DNA of 64,000 bases from a virus. Every line of letters begins with the position of its first letter. Within the stretch, counting starts at the first letter, position 1. The notes under the pieces were generated by a model. It was not told the origin of the DNA. It was given only the letters and a program-made list of their open reading frames with translations, and searched no databases. The stretch covers positions 41,638 to 105,637 of IMG/VR virus record IMGVR_UViG_3300028831_000232; one strand, 5' to 3'. The position numbers and the translations under genes are program-made. This document shows, one piece after another, positions 29,301 through 38,283 of the stretch.

Positions 29301-30728
29301 TCAGTCGTTGAGTTGGTCACCGACCTCGTCGGCGGCCTCCACGTCGAGCACCGTGGCGATGGCGGTGTCTGTCTCGCCGGCCGTCAGCGCCCGCGACAGC
29401 GGCTCGGCCGGCGGCTGGGAGCCGAAGATGCGGCTGATCATGCCGGCGCCGGCTCGGGCCTCGACGTTGATCTTGAGCGAGTCCCGGTTGTCGCTGATCT
29501 CGCGCAGCTCCTTGACCAGGCGCATGAGCCGGTCGATCTCCCCGCTGAGGTTGACATCGGGGTAGCCGCCCTCCAGCTCCTCCACGAAGCGGCCGAACAT
29601 CACCCGCTGGCTCTGCAGCTCGATGATGCCGTGGAGGAACGTGAGCATGTCGTCGCGGGTCTGCATGCTGATCGGCAGCCGGTAGGCGCACTCAGCCTCG
29701 GGCTGGTAGGCCGGGCAGGACGACGCTACGTAGCAGTTCGAACACACTCTGATGCTTTTCTCGGGGGCCGGCCGGACGGCGCCCTGCTGGTGGCTCAGGA
29801 CGGGCAGCAGGGCCACGTCCTCGCGCATCACCGGCAACCGGCGATCAACAGGGGCCAGCCCGTTCGGCGCGAACGCCCGGTCCAGCGGATTCGATTGGTG
29901 AGTAACTCCCCGACGGTGGACGAGGAACTCCTCCCAGCGCCGCCAGCTCCAGATCGTGAAGCGGAGCACCTCCTGGCGGTCATCGTGGAGGATCTTCATG
30001 GCGTCGAAGCCGGCCTTCTCGAAGAGCATCTTGTGCCGGCGCCGGGCCTGGGTCTTGCGGTCCTTGGGGTACCGGCGCAGCCGCTGGCCGTCGAAGACCT
30101 GGGTGTCCCCGAACTGGATGGGGGACAGCCAGCTGGTGGAGGCGGCCGTGGCGAAGGCCACGTCCCCGAGCACGGCCGGCTTGGTCAGCGCCATGCCGTG
30201 GAACTGGGTCCCCCACTGGCGGGCCAGGCTGTTGATGCGGGGGCCGACCCAGCTGGTGGCGAGGGCCGGCCCCGGCACGCCCACCCGGTGGTAGCGCTGG
30301 GCCAGCTTCTCCAGCTCCTCCTGGCCGTGCTCGGGGTGCCAGACGGGCATGAACTTCGACTCGTAGCGGGACCAGAACTGCTCCCGCATCTCCTGGGTGT
30401 GCTCCAGGCCCAGCGCCAGCAGGTCAAATTCGGTGACGAGGTCGATGGCGCCGATGTTGCGCTCCACGAAGTCGAAGTAGTCCTCCTCGTAGCGCAGCCA
30501 GTCGTCGTTGGCCTGGGGGTCCTTGTTGGCCCCGAAGCCGCCGCTGTCGAGGAGCACGCTGGTGCCGGCGTCGAACTCGGGCAGCTGCCAGTTCTTCTTC
30601 GACACCTTCCTGGCGTAGTAGGTGAAGCTGATCCCGAGGTTGGACACCCCCTCGGCCTGGAGGAGGCGCTGCCAGCCTTTTTGCTCCGCACCGGAGAAGT
30701 ACAAGGCGAAGGGGTCAGAGGTCGTCAC
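29301..30728 (-). CDS. TIM-barrel protein, tRNA-guanine transglycosylase/DpdA-like candidate, 475 aa
   Basis: LLDSGGFGANKDP (around residues 58-70), the spaced acidic segment IDLVTEFDLLALGLEHT and the VWHPEHGQEEL region recall the TGT/DpdA superfamily, which swaps guanine for 7-deazaguanines in tRNA or DNA. A CSNCYVASSC cluster near residue 322 could hold zinc. The C-terminal 100 residues are helical. No preQ0-synthesis genes are visible, so the assignment is tentative. Its neighbours include a nucleotidyltransferase. Confidence 0.5.
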   Translation of the reverse strand: MTTSDPFALYFSGAEQKGWQRLLQAEGVSNLGISFTYYARKVSKKNWQLPEFDAGTSVLLDSGGFGANKDPQANDDWLRYEEDYFDFVERNIGAIDLVTEFDLLALGLEHTQEMREQFWSRYESKFMPVWHPEHGQEELEKLAQRYHRVGVPGPALATSWVGPRINSLARQWGTQFHGMALTKPAVLGDVAFATAASTSWLSPIQFGDTQVFDGQRLRRYPKDRKTQARRRHKMLFEKAGFDAMKILHDDRQEVLRFTIWSWRRWEEFLVHRRGVTHQSNPLDRAFAPNGLAPVDRRLPVMREDVALLPVLSHQQGAVRPAPEKSIRVCSNCYVASSCPAYQPEAECAYRLPISMQTRDDMLTFLHGIIELQSQRVMFGRFVEELEGGYPDVNLSGEIDRLMRLVKELREISDNRDSLKINVEARAGAGMISRIFGSQPPAEPLSRALTAGETDTAIATVLDVEAADEVGDQLND

Positions 30729-30747
30729 AGGGCCTTCCAGGGGGTCC

Positions 30748-31242
30748 TCAGGAGCTTGTGGCCCCTGCGTCGGTCTGGGCTACGCGGGAGAGGGTCACGG
30801 CCTGCTCGATCTCGGCCCACGCCCGCACCCGCCGGCCGGGCCGGAAACTGGGTGGGGCCGTGGCCGGGTTGCCCACCATCATGGCCGTCACGCCCCGCTG
30901 CATGGCGCGGGCCGCCCTGGTCGGTGAGGCTGTAACCACCAGCTCGACCGTGCAGTCAGAGCGCACGGTGTCGAGGTGGGCCGAGAAGAGGTCGTCGTCG
31001 CTCAGGTGGGCCTCGGTCACCCCCCGCAGCACCGTGTAGGTGAAGAAGTCGGTGGGGAAGCCCTGGACCCGCAGCCGGTACTGGAGCAGCTCCTTGTTCG
31101 TCTCCCGCGACGACAGCGCCAGGCGGAAGCCGCCCTTGAGGCAGCGCACGATGGAGCAGCCCAGCGTGATGGGGGTGTGGTCGGCTCGCTCCATCACGTC
31201 TTCCACCTCGATGAAGGCGAACGTCCGGCTCAAGGCACCCAC
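30748..31242 (-). CDS. Unknown protein, possibly HAD-like, 164 aa
   Basis: The middle pattern RLALSSRETNKELLQYRL, then SAHLDTVRSDCTVELVVTAS and GVTAMMVGNPATAPPSFRPG, has the rhythm of HAD-type phosphatase C-lobes, but the N-terminal DxD is missing. Start may be GTG 31242 or TTG 31233 (TTGA overlap). Function unknown. Confidence 0.55.
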   Translation of the reverse strand: MGALSRTFAFIEVEDVMERADHTPITLGCSIVRCLKGGFRLALSSRETNKELLQYRLRVQGFPTDFFTYTVLRGVTEAHLSDDDLFSAHLDTVRSDCTVELVVTASPTRAARAMQRGVTAMMVGNPATAPPSFRPGRRVRAWAEIEQAVTLSRVAQTDAGATSS

Positions 31243-31553
31243 TCGGTGCGGGTCGGCTCCAGGCCCCGGCCGGCAACCATCTGCTCGGCCGCCATCCTGG
31301 CCCGGATGTTGCCCTCCAGCGAGCGGGCACCGAGGATGGTGACGTTGCTCACGCCCTGCTCCACCCGGCCCTGCTTCAGGTCGTCCTTGGACTTGCTCCA
31401 GTGGACGTTGAACTGGTGGGCCTGGAGCAGCGAGAGCGGGGCACCCTTCTCATCGAAGCGCCGGGCCAGCTCAGGCTCCCGCTGCGCCCACTGCTTGAAG
31501 CGGTGCTCGTAGGCCGCCTGCTCCTCGGCCTTGGACGAGGGGACGAGGGCCAT
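31230..31553 (-). CDS. Unknown charged protein, 107 aa
   Basis: Starts MALVPSSKAEEQAAYEHRF; helical, then a smaller beta part (QGVSNVTILGARSLEG). ATG overlaps the nucleotidyltransferase stop by one base. No family recognised. Confidence 0.65.
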   Translation of the reverse strand: MALVPSSKAEEQAAYEHRFKQWAQREPELARRFDEKGAPLSLLQAHQFNVHWSKSKDDLKQGRVEQGVSNVTILGARSLEGNIRARMAAEQMVAGRGLEPTRTEWVP

Positions 31554-32578
31554 CAGTGGCCGTACTTCGTGGCGACGAGCGAGCTGTGCAAAACAGCCTC
31601 CTCAGTCGAGAGCGTGGCGTCGCCGTACATGGCCTTGTGGGCCTCACGCTGAGCCGCATCGTGGCTGCCCTTGATGGTCCGCAGAGCGTCGATCACGCCC
31701 GTCTTCTTCCCGTACTGCCAGATGAAATTGGTGGGGTCGTAGTAGCCCTTGCCGCCGGCACTGAACGCCTGGTGGCGGTTGCCGTGGATCTCCTCGAAGA
31801 GGTTCACCGCCGCCTCGGTGGCGTGCTTCAGGTTGGTGGTGGCGTTGACCCAGTGGGGTGAGCCAGGGGCCGTCACCGCCACCGTGCCGGCCGCCTGGCG
31901 GTAGCGCTCCACCAGCTGGCGGCCCTGGCTGATCTTGTCCTCGGCCAGGGCCTTGGTCTGGTCATCGAAATAGGTGAGCGGGTCCCAGTCCTCGGGCAGC
32001 TCGGGCGGGCGCACCGTCCAGCGGTCATGGGTCAGGTCGTAGGCGGCGTAGGGATTGATGTTGCGGATGTCGGTGGCCCCCGGATTGACGTAGAACGTGA
32101 TCTCGAAGGGGTCCTGGGTGGGCGTGAAGCGGTACTCGGCCGTGGTCGGCTGCAGCTCGCCGTAGAACTCCTTGTTGAAGCGCTGGTCGATCAGGGCCTC
32201 GGGAATTCCACCGAAGTCCCGGTTGTAGCGCAGGAACTTGTCATGCTCGACGCCGATGAGCACGTCGAGATCGCCCACCCCGCCGCGCTCGGCGCCGTAC
32301 TGGTGGCTGATGCCCGAGCCGGCGATCCACACCGTGCTCCAGCTGCGCGGAGCGGTGTAGCGCTTGTTCCAAAAGCCGTACAAAATCTCGAGGATCGCCC
32401 GGCGCACGGTGGGCTTGATGTGGTCGGTGCCCGGCTCGAAAAGCCTTGTGTCGTAACCGGGTGTGGGCTTGGAGAAGTAGCCGCTGTGACCGATCAATTC
32501 ATCACCGGGGTCCTCAGCCAGGGCGTGGGCCGAGAGCGTGTCCTCGTACCTCGTCCCCATCCGGCCCCGGATGTCCAT
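31553..32578 (-). CDS. Nucleotidyltransferase-fold protein, 341 aa
   Basis: WIAGSGISHQYGAERG followed by VGDLDVLIGV (around residues 86-112) is a pol-beta-type nucleotidyltransferase signature: GS turn and DxD metal ligands. The remaining 230 residues include YDLTHDRWTVRPPEL and a helical C-terminus. Similar proteins are encoded by large actinophages next to structural-type genes; the substrate is unknown (nucleotide transfer to RNA, protein or antibiotic-like target). Confidence 0.7.
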   Translation of the reverse strand: MDIRGRMGTRYEDTLSAHALAEDPGDELIGHSGYFSKPTPGYDTRLFEPGTDHIKPTVRRAILEILYGFWNKRYTAPRSWSTVWIAGSGISHQYGAERGGVGDLDVLIGVEHDKFLRYNRDFGGIPEALIDQRFNKEFYGELQPTTAEYRFTPTQDPFEITFYVNPGATDIRNINPYAAYDLTHDRWTVRPPELPEDWDPLTYFDDQTKALAEDKISQGRQLVERYRQAAGTVAVTAPGSPHWVNATTNLKHATEAAVNLFEEIHGNRHQAFSAGGKGYYDPTNFIWQYGKKTGVIDALRTIKGSHDAAQREAHKAMYGDATLSTEEAVLHSSLVATKYGH

Positions 32579-32979
32579 CAGTGCTGCCGGCGCTGCGTGC
32601 GGTTGGGCATCATGATCTGCTGGGCCAGCTTCTGATCCTGCATGGCCTGCTGGGCCTGGGCAGCGATCTGCATCTGGCCCTGGAGCACGGCATTGGCCGT
32701 CATCTGGGCGCCCTGCATGATCGCCACGTCCTTCATCACCTGCGCCGCTGCCCCGTACATGTCGTTGAGCGTGGCCTGGCGCTGGGGCCTGACCGGGGTG
32801 TTGATGTCCCCGATGCCCGTCGCCGTGCCGTCGGGGCGGATGATCACGAGGAAGGCCACCTCGCAGTCCATCGGCTCACCGGGGGCCGGGATGTCGTACT
32901 GGCCGTTCTCGACCGGCGGATGGGCGTGGATTTCCCCGTCATCGTGGACGTGAGGGACTTCGGGGTCCATGGGTTCCAT
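32578..32979 (-). CDS. Unknown protein with Gln/Met-rich helical tail, 133 aa
   Basis: An acidic, His-rich N-terminus (HVHDDGEIHAHPP) and a beta segment (CEVAFLVIIRPDG) precede a Gln-, Ala- and Met-rich helix to the end. Possibly a virion or scaffold component; no family recognised. Confidence 0.6.
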   Translation of the reverse strand: MEPMDPEVPHVHDDGEIHAHPPVENGQYDIPAPGEPMDCEVAFLVIIRPDGTATGIGDINTPVRPQRQATLNDMYGAAAQVMKDVAIMQGAQMTANAVLQGQMQIAAQAQQAMQDQKLAQQIMMPNRTQRRQH

Positions 32980-33450
32980 CTAGTTCTCCTTGTAGAGGCC
33001 GCGAGCGTGGCGCTTGGCGGTGGTCACCGTGGTGGTGTAGGGACAGAAATCGCAGAGCCAGACCTTCCGCATCATCTGGCCGTACTTCGTCGGGTTACCG
33101 ATGCGCTTGCGGTCGGATCGGTAGTCGTTGCACCCACCACCCTCCAGCGTGGGCCGGCGGTGGGCGGTGTAGCACTTCAGGGCGTCTTCGGTGTACGTGC
33201 TCTTGGTGGCGTAGAACTCCGACTCCATGCCGGTGGTGCGCTTGGCGATCTGGCGCACGATCTGCTCCCGCATGTAGGGGTCGGACCACTCGTGGTCGGC
33301 CACCGTGGCGAGATCACCGAAATGACGCTCGCCGTTGGGGTACTGATGCTGCTCGGTCAGATTGTCGAGCAGCACGTCGTAGTCCGGCGGGCCGTCGTAG
33401 TCCGGCAGCTCGTCAATGGTGCGGCAGTCCCGGCAGATCAGCAGCCTCAC
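32980..33450 (-). CDS. Zinc-containing protein, 156 aa
   Basis: CRDC at residues 6-9 and WLCDFC near 132 with TAKRHARG following. Acidic first half, basic second half. Possible nucleic-acid contact; function unknown. Overlaps the Tad2-like gene by 4 nt. Confidence 0.65.
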   Translation of the reverse strand: MRLLICRDCRTIDELPDYDGPPDYDVLLDNLTEQHQYPNGERHFGDLATVADHEWSDPYMREQIVRQIAKRTTGMESEFYATKSTYTEDALKCYTAHRRPTLEGGGCNDYRSDRKRIGNPTKYGQMMRKVWLCDFCPYTTTVTTAKRHARGLYKEN

Positions 33451-33662
33451 CGCGCCGACCAGTCGTCAGCCAGGAGGTCGGTCTGCGAGGCCAGCCAGGG
33501 CACGAGATCGCCGCTGGACGTAGACATGAAGATGTAGGGCAGGGTCATCTTCGAGTGCTCGTCGGGGATCTGGAGGGCCAGCCACATGCCCTGGCCGTTC
33601 CAGCCTTCACGATGGACCCTCGCCCCGCTCTTCAGCTCTTCGAGGGCTGCCGAGAAATTCAC
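33447..33662 (-). CDS. tad2: Tad2-like (DUF2829) anti-Thoeris protein, 71 aa
   Basis: MNFSAALEELKSGARVHREG, GWNGQGMWLAL and the ending PWLASQTDLLADDW match DUF2829 from end to end, including the Trp-Asn pair and the final DW. DUF2829 members such as Tad2 sequester the cyclic ADP-ribose signal of the bacterial Thoeris system. Function follows from family; signal binding here is inferred. It sits among unrelated small genes. Confidence 0.8.
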   Translation of the reverse strand: MNFSAALEELKSGARVHREGWNGQGMWLALQIPDEHSKMTLPYIFMSTSSGDLVPWLASQTDLLADDWSAR

Positions 33663-33677
33663 CGAATGCTCCTCCCA

Positions 33678-33902
33678 CTATCGACGGCGGATGCCGGCGG
33701 TCACGATGGTGTTCTCGCCCTCGCCGTAGGGCATGGCGTACGAGGATGGACCCATACCCATTTCGACAGCCCGGTCATGGGCGGCATCCGACGTGGCTTC
33801 CACCACGCCGCCGCGGTCCCCGGTGTGGCGCTTGCGGATCGTGCCATCAGTGGCCCCCTCGGCCAGCTCGGCGTTCATGCTGCGGTCGTTGGCGACAGCC
33901 AT
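33678..33902 (-). CDS. Unknown small protein, 74 aa
   Basis: Starts MAVANDRSMNAELAEG; charged and Gly-rich with many His and Asp. No family recognised. TGATG junction with the basic protein upstream. Confidence 0.6.
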   Translation of the reverse strand: MAVANDRSMNAELAEGATDGTIRKRHTGDRGGVVEATSDAAHDRAVEMGMGPSSYAMPYGEGENTIVTAGIRRR

Positions 33903-34048
33903 CAGCCTCTCCTGTGATCGTGCCGGTGGGTCTTCTTGACGTTGAGCTGCTTCCAGCTCGTCCGCATGGTGAGGTTCTTGCGGCTCGGCTGGCCGGCATT
34001 GGTCAGCTTCGAGATGGACTGCTTGGCTCCACCCTTTTTCGGTGTCAT
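33902..34048 (-). CDS. Very basic small protein, 48 aa
   Basis: MTPKKGGAKQSISKLTNAG and a tail VKKTHRHDHRRG: pI very high, probably nucleic-acid binding. Function unknown; preceded by 19 nt of spacer. Confidence 0.6.
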   Translation of the reverse strand: MTPKKGGAKQSISKLTNAGQPSRKNLTMRTSWKQLNVKKTHRHDHRRG

Positions 34049-34067
34049 GGCGCCATCCTAAGTCTGG

Positions 34068-34265
34068 TCAATGGACAGAGACGCGGCCGCCCGTCGTAAT
34101 GATGATCTGCACCATCCAGGCCACGGTGAGGAAAGCCAGCCCGAGCCAGCCGAGATGCCAGCGGGCAGCCGGTCCACCACTGGTCGGTGTGCCGTACCCG
34201 TAGTACGCCGCTCCCAGGAAACAGAACACGGCAATGAGGGCGAGAATGAAGGCGATGATCTGCAT
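34068..34265 (-). CDS. Two-helix membrane protein, 65 aa
   Basis: MQIIAFILALIAVFCFLGAA (residues 1-20) and WLGLAFLTVAWMVQIII (40-56) are membrane helices with a Gly/Thr-rich loop. Pairs with the tiny membrane peptide at 34275. Could be a holin candidate; no evidence beyond topology. Confidence 0.6.
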   Translation of the reverse strand: MQIIAFILALIAVFCFLGAAYYGYGTPTSGGPAARWHLGWLGLAFLTVAWMVQIIITTGGRVSVH

Positions 34266-34274
34266 TGCCGCTCC

Positions 34275-34364
34275 TTAGATCGCCACGCCGAGCGCACGCA
34301 GCACGAGGATCAACAGGATGATCCCGAGAATGAAGTAGAGGAGACTCCACGGCCCGTAGCGCAT
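34275..34364 (-). CDS. Tiny membrane peptide, 29 aa
   Basis: MRYGPWSLLYFILGIILLIL followed by VLRALGVAI is one transmembrane helix. TGATG junction fixes the start. Confidence 0.5.
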   Translation of the reverse strand: MRYGPWSLLYFILGIILLILVLRALGVAI

Positions 34365-34747
34365 CAATCCTCCGCGAGGTCGATGTGGGTCCCACCCCGT
34401 TGCTCGGCGGCCAGGTGGTCGAACTGCCGACTGAGATGGCGCTTGATGTGAACCTTGAGCTGATCCATGTGGGCCTGCTTCGCCAGAGCGACGCTCGGGC
34501 CATGCATGTCGGCCGGCGGCACCGGATAATGAAAATCGGGGTCGGTCTTCATCATGCTGTACTTGCCAGTGCCGGGGATGTCGTTGCCCTGGGCATCGGT
34601 CTTGTGCGGCCAGGCGAGGTGGTGCCATCCACCACCCGGCACCGGCCCGGCCGTTGCGCCTTTGATCTTCTCCCAGGTCGCCTGCGCCTTGGGGTTGAAG
34701 TCGATGGGGTCCCCGCAGGACAGGCAGCGCGGCGGGTCGTAGGCCAT
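34364..34747 (-). CDS. Unknown protein with N-terminal CLSC, 127 aa
   Basis: CLSC at residues 8-11; a Gly-rich middle and a helical end (QLKVHIKRHLSRQFDHLAAE). Function unknown. Confidence 0.65.
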   Translation of the reverse strand: MAYDPPRCLSCGDPIDFNPKAQATWEKIKGATAGPVPGGGWHHLAWPHKTDAQGNDIPGTGKYSMMKTDPDFHYPVPPADMHGPSVALAKQAHMDQLKVHIKRHLSRQFDHLAAEQRGGTHIDLAED

Positions 34748-35058
34748 CAGAACCAGTTTTCCGTCATGCGGGCCGACGCCTGGAAATCATGAGGGCCTCC
34801 TGAGGTGTCCCACCGACGGTCGCGGTACAGCCGGTTCACGGCCAGCACTTCAGTGACGCTGAGGGCACGCTGGTTGTAGCCCATCCTGGGCCGCCACAGC
34901 TCGATCTGTGGCAATGGGGGTGGCTGGGCGGCCAGGACAGGCCCAGGCACGTCGGCGGCGGCCAGGGCGGCGTCTACGAGCCTCTCCTCGTTGACGTTGC
35001 CGAAGGTCGGAGCGTCGGTGCTCGGCCGGCGAGCGGTGCGGGGGACTCGCCGGATCAT
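34747..35058 (-). CDS. Unknown Pro-rich protein, 103 aa
   Basis: Starts MIRRVPRTARRPSTD; a Pro-rich stretch AAQPPPLPQIELW and a helical portion TEVLAVNRLYRD. Stop-start overlap with both neighbours. No family recognised. Confidence 0.6.
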   Translation of the reverse strand: MIRRVPRTARRPSTDAPTFGNVNEERLVDAALAAADVPGPVLAAQPPPLPQIELWRPRMGYNQRALSVTEVLAVNRLYRDRRWDTSGGPHDFQASARMTENWF

Positions 35059-36962
35059 CAGAACAGATCCTCATCGAGGTTCTCGAACTTCTTGCGCTTC
35101 ACCTCGGGGTTGGTCTTGTGAAATTCCTCGGTGCGCGTCGCCGCCTCCTGGGCCTGCTCGGTGTAGTAGCCGGCGGCACTGCCCCGGATGGTGCGGGACC
35201 CGCCGGCCTTCTTCGCCGCTCGGGCCTTCGCCACATCAGCCATGTTCTCGGCGGCAAAAAGTCCCCAGGGATTCTCCTGGGCGTAGCGAGGCGTGACGGC
35301 TTCGCCGCTGACACCGGGCTTGAAGTTCTTGGCCGTCATCTGCAGCGCCGAGCGCGACCCCAGCATCGCCATGTAGTTGTAGGCCGGCTGGGCCTGCTTG
35401 CCCGGCTGGTGGGGGATCTCCTGCTTGGCTGAGACGTGCATGCCCGGCCCGGTGCCGAGTACGTCGTTGTAGTCGAGATCCAGCTCCTTGGCCCGGTGGG
35501 TGTCCACCGTCATGGCCTGGGCGCTCTGCCGGCGCACCGACTGGTTGGGGTGGGCGGCGGCCAGCGCCAAGGCGAAGGTCGGCCGCTTGTCCGAGTCGGT
35601 GCGGGTCCAGACATCCGACATCTCCTCGGGCGTCTTGGCGCTCAGCAGACGGGCCATGTCCCGGCCGTGCGTCTCGGCCAGGCCCATCAATGGCGCCGGG
35701 GCTTTGTAGGTCGAGGCGACGTGCTGGGCCACGGTGTCAGCGACGTGGTTCTCGATCTGGGCCGGCGTGACCTCGGTCTTGTACGGCTTGGGTCCGTTCG
35801 ACGGTCGGCCGGCGGCCACCGCCAGCTCGTGCTCATGCTCCGAGGACTTCTGGCGCATCGCCAGGATGTCCTGAGGGGCCGTCTGGCGGGCAGCGTGCTC
35901 AACTTCGGCCAGCTTGCCGCTCGACGCCAGCGCCTGATGGTGGGCGGCGAACGTCTCGGCCAGGATCAGGTTGGGGTGGGTAACGATGCCGGTGTCCTCA
36001 TCCTTGTTCCGCCACCGCCGCTGGGCGCTACCCATGGCCGTGGCGTTGGTGGCCTGGGTCTTGCTGACGCCGCCGCCCTCGGCCACCATGCCCAGCTGCT
36101 CCTGGGAGGCGTGGGGGTAGAACTCCTCCTTCACCGTCGGGTCGAAATACCGCTTGTGCTCTTCGAGGCCCTGAGCGCCGAAGGCGGCCGTCTCGGGCAG
36201 GTGCGAGGCGCCCTTCACCAGCTTGATGGCCGCCACCTTGTTCTGGACGATCTGGTCGGCCGTCTTGTTGTGGTGCTCGATCAGCTTCTGGATCGGCGCC
36301 ACCACCTCGCTCTGGTGCGTCTTGATCTGACCGGCCAGCGCCTTGACCGTGGCGCCGTGCTCCTTGGCCGCCACCTTGTCGCCCCGATCCAGCGCCGCCT
36401 TCTGCCGGCGCGACGCCAGCTTGTGCTGACCCGTCAAATCGTTGAGCGTGTCCAGCTCAGGGGCCAGGCGGGCCTCGTGGGCGCGGGCCTCCTGCTTGTG
36501 CATGGCGACGGACCCGAGGCCGGGCATGAAACCGGCCCGGCTGGTGGAGCGCAGCGGCGGCAGGCCGGCGGCCCGCACCTCCATGTCCTCGATGTGCTCG
36601 GGGTGGTCGAGCATCTTCATGCCAGGGGCCACATCGTGGGGCCGGTACGTCTCGGGGTTGTCGGACAGCATCTGCGCCCGCATCGAGGGCCGCACGTCCT
36701 GGGGCCGGTCGCGCAGGACGTGCCCGACGCGCCCGGTCGCCAGGCCGGCGCCGACGGTATGGCTCTGGCCTGACGCCTCCAACATGGCGCCCACGGTCTT
36801 GTGGACCGTCTTGCCGGTCATGCCGTGGCGAGGCTGCATCTGCATGTTCACGAACGGCACGCCCCGCTCGGTGGCGCTCTTGAGCTTGGCGGCGCCGGCC
36901 CCCTCCCACGGCTCGGCCAAGGCCGAGTGGAAGGCGGCGTTGCGATCCTCACGAGTCGCCAT
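35058..36962 (-). CDS. Large unknown polyvalent-type protein, 634 aa
   Basis: Predominantly helical and His-, Gln- and Ala-rich. A region with ELDTLNDLTGQHKLASRR and KEHGATVKALAGQIKTHQSE is coiled-coil-like (residues 170-240), and the end has VLGTGPGMHVSAKQE, which I associate with phage polyvalent-type domains. Such proteins are often injected or packa- ged with DNA. No catalytic motif seen. Largest gene of the unknown block. Confidence 0.6.
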   Translation of the reverse strand: MATREDRNAAFHSALAEPWEGAGAAKLKSATERGVPFVNMQMQPRHGMTGKTVHKTVGAMLEASGQSHTVGAGLATGRVGHVLRDRPQDVRPSMRAQMLSDNPETYRPHDVAPGMKMLDHPEHIEDMEVRAAGLPPLRSTSRAGFMPGLGSVAMHKQEARAHEARLAPELDTLNDLTGQHKLASRRQKAALDRGDKVAAKEHGATVKALAGQIKTHQSEVVAPIQKLIEHHNKTADQIVQNKVAAIKLVKGASHLPETAAFGAQGLEEHKRYFDPTVKEEFYPHASQEQLGMVAEGGGVSKTQATNATAMGSAQRRWRNKDEDTGIVTHPNLILAETFAAHHQALASSGKLAEVEHAARQTAPQDILAMRQKSSEHEHELAVAAGRPSNGPKPYKTEVTPAQIENHVADTVAQHVASTYKAPAPLMGLAETHGRDMARLLSAKTPEEMSDVWTRTDSDKRPTFALALAAAHPNQSVRRQSAQAMTVDTHRAKELDLDYNDVLGTGPGMHVSAKQEIPHQPGKQAQPAYNYMAMLGSRSALQMTAKNFKPGVSGEAVTPRYAQENPWGLFAAENMADVAKARAAKKAGGSRTIRGSAAGYYTEQAQEAATRTEEFHKTNPEVKRKKFENLDEDLF

Positions 36963-36965
36963 GGA

Positions 36966-37463
36966 TCACCTCCAGCTGGGCATGAGCCGCTGGCGCTGCA
37001 GCTGCGCCACCCGCTCGGGGTCGATCATGGCCGGGCCGTTGGCCGCTGCCCCCAGCGTGCCGAAGCCGCGGGGGTACAGCTGGATGCCGGCCGGCGCCAT
37101 GCGGTCAGCAATGATCCCGATGGGCGCCTGGCGCACGCCGGCCGCCTCGGCCCGCAGTCCCCGGTCGGGCTGGAATTGCGCCGGCCAGAGGTAGTCGGCG
37201 GGATCAATGCGCTCGCCCTTGTGGACGCCCCGCTGATACGAGCGTTGCGTGACCCGGTTCTTCAGGCTGTCGAGGAGCCGGTCGTCACGCCGGGTGCGGA
37301 TGGTCCCGAGGTAGCCGTCGGGGTATTCGGCCTCGGGCGTGCGACGGAACATCGAGCGCCGGAAATCGAGCTGGTCGCGCCACCATGGCTCGGGCGGATC
37401 ACCGCCTCCACCGGAGGTATTTCCGTAAGGCGAGAGGAAATTCGACTCGGCCCAGTTCTGCAT
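36966..37463 (-). CDS. Unknown protein, 165 aa
   Basis: Starts MQNWAESNFLSPYGN; basic, Arg-rich, with Gly/Pro-rich linkers. Probably partly disordered. Part of the 29301-38852 block. No family recognised. Confidence 0.6.
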   Translation of the reverse strand: MQNWAESNFLSPYGNTSGGGGDPPEPWWRDQLDFRRSMFRRTPEAEYPDGYLGTIRTRRDDRLLDSLKNRVTQRSYQRGVHKGERIDPADYLWPAQFQPDRGLRAEAAGVRQAPIGIIADRMAPAGIQLYPRGFGTLGAAANGPAMIDPERVAQLQRQRLMPSWR

Positions 37464-37473
37464 GGGCCAGAGC

Positions 37474-37752
37474 TTAGACCGCCGTGATGCTGTTCTTCTT
37501 CACCTCACGATTGAGAAAGTCTCGCACCGGGAATTGCCGAGCTGACCCGCTCATATCGAAGATTGTTCGAGCTGTACGCCGCAAGTCATCGTGACTGGTG
37601 TCGGACGGCTTCCAACCCAATTCCCTGGCGCTGTCGAGATGAGACTCCAACTGCTTCACGGCCTGCTGGCTGCCGGTACGCAGCTCGTCCACCGCACAGA
37701 CCAGCGCCTTCCGCAGTTCTCCCACCCAGGGAGGCTCCAAATAGGTGTCCAA
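37474..37752 (-). CDS. Unknown helical protein, 92 aa
   Basis: Starts MDTYLEPPWVGELRK; helical with LVCAVDELRTGSQQAVKQLE. Function unknown; short gaps on both sides. Confidence 0.6.
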   Translation of the reverse strand: MDTYLEPPWVGELRKALVCAVDELRTGSQQAVKQLESHLDSARELGWKPSDTSHDDLRRTARTIFDMSGSARQFPVRDFLNREVKKNSITAV

Positions 37753-37761
37753 TTTCAGCTC

Positions 37762-38280
37762 CTAGCTCAGTGCGTCCATGATCCGGCGATAATTCGCCGG
37801 ATGGTGCGGGTTGTAGATCAACGGGTCTTGACCCTCGGGCGTGCCGGGTCGATAGCCGCTCTTCTGCTCTGTCTCTACTCCTGCCATTTCGCCACCCGCC
37901 GTCCGGCCCCTCTTTCTCATGGCCTTGAAGGCGGCGCGTGGGTCGGTGTAGTGCCGACTGACATCAGTATCGACCGTGTCCTCGTCCACGAACACCCCCA
38001 ACCGGCCCTGACCGTGCGGTTCCAGCAGCAAATGCTGGCGCGCAGTAACGAAAGGCCCCAAATCAGCCGGATTGTACTGGGCGTGGGGGACATGAGTTCC
38101 GCCGGGATCCGAAACGATGTAGCCACTCGTCGGGTTGAAATTCTGACCCGTCCGCAGATCGCGGGTGATGCCCCGATACGGCTCCAGGTTGCCCTGTGGA
38201 TCACGCAGCGCCGCATCCACGGCAGCGAACTGCCCGGTGACATGACTGGGCAGCCCGCCGCTCAGATTGGGATTGACCAC
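37762..38280 (-). CDS. Unknown protein, 172 aa
   Basis: Starts MVNPNLSGGLPSHV. Mixed composition with GRLGVFVDEDTVDTD and a C-terminal YNPHHPANYRRI. Probably a structural or accessory protein; no family recognised. Confidence 0.6.
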   Translation of the reverse strand: MVNPNLSGGLPSHVTGQFAAVDAALRDPQGNLEPYRGITRDLRTGQNFNPTSGYIVSDPGGTHVPHAQYNPADLGPFVTARQHLLLEPHGQGRLGVFVDEDTVDTDVSRHYTDPRAAFKAMRKRGRTAGGEMAGVETEQKSGYRPGTPEGQDPLIYNPHHPANYRRIMDALS

Positions 38281-38283
38281 GCC

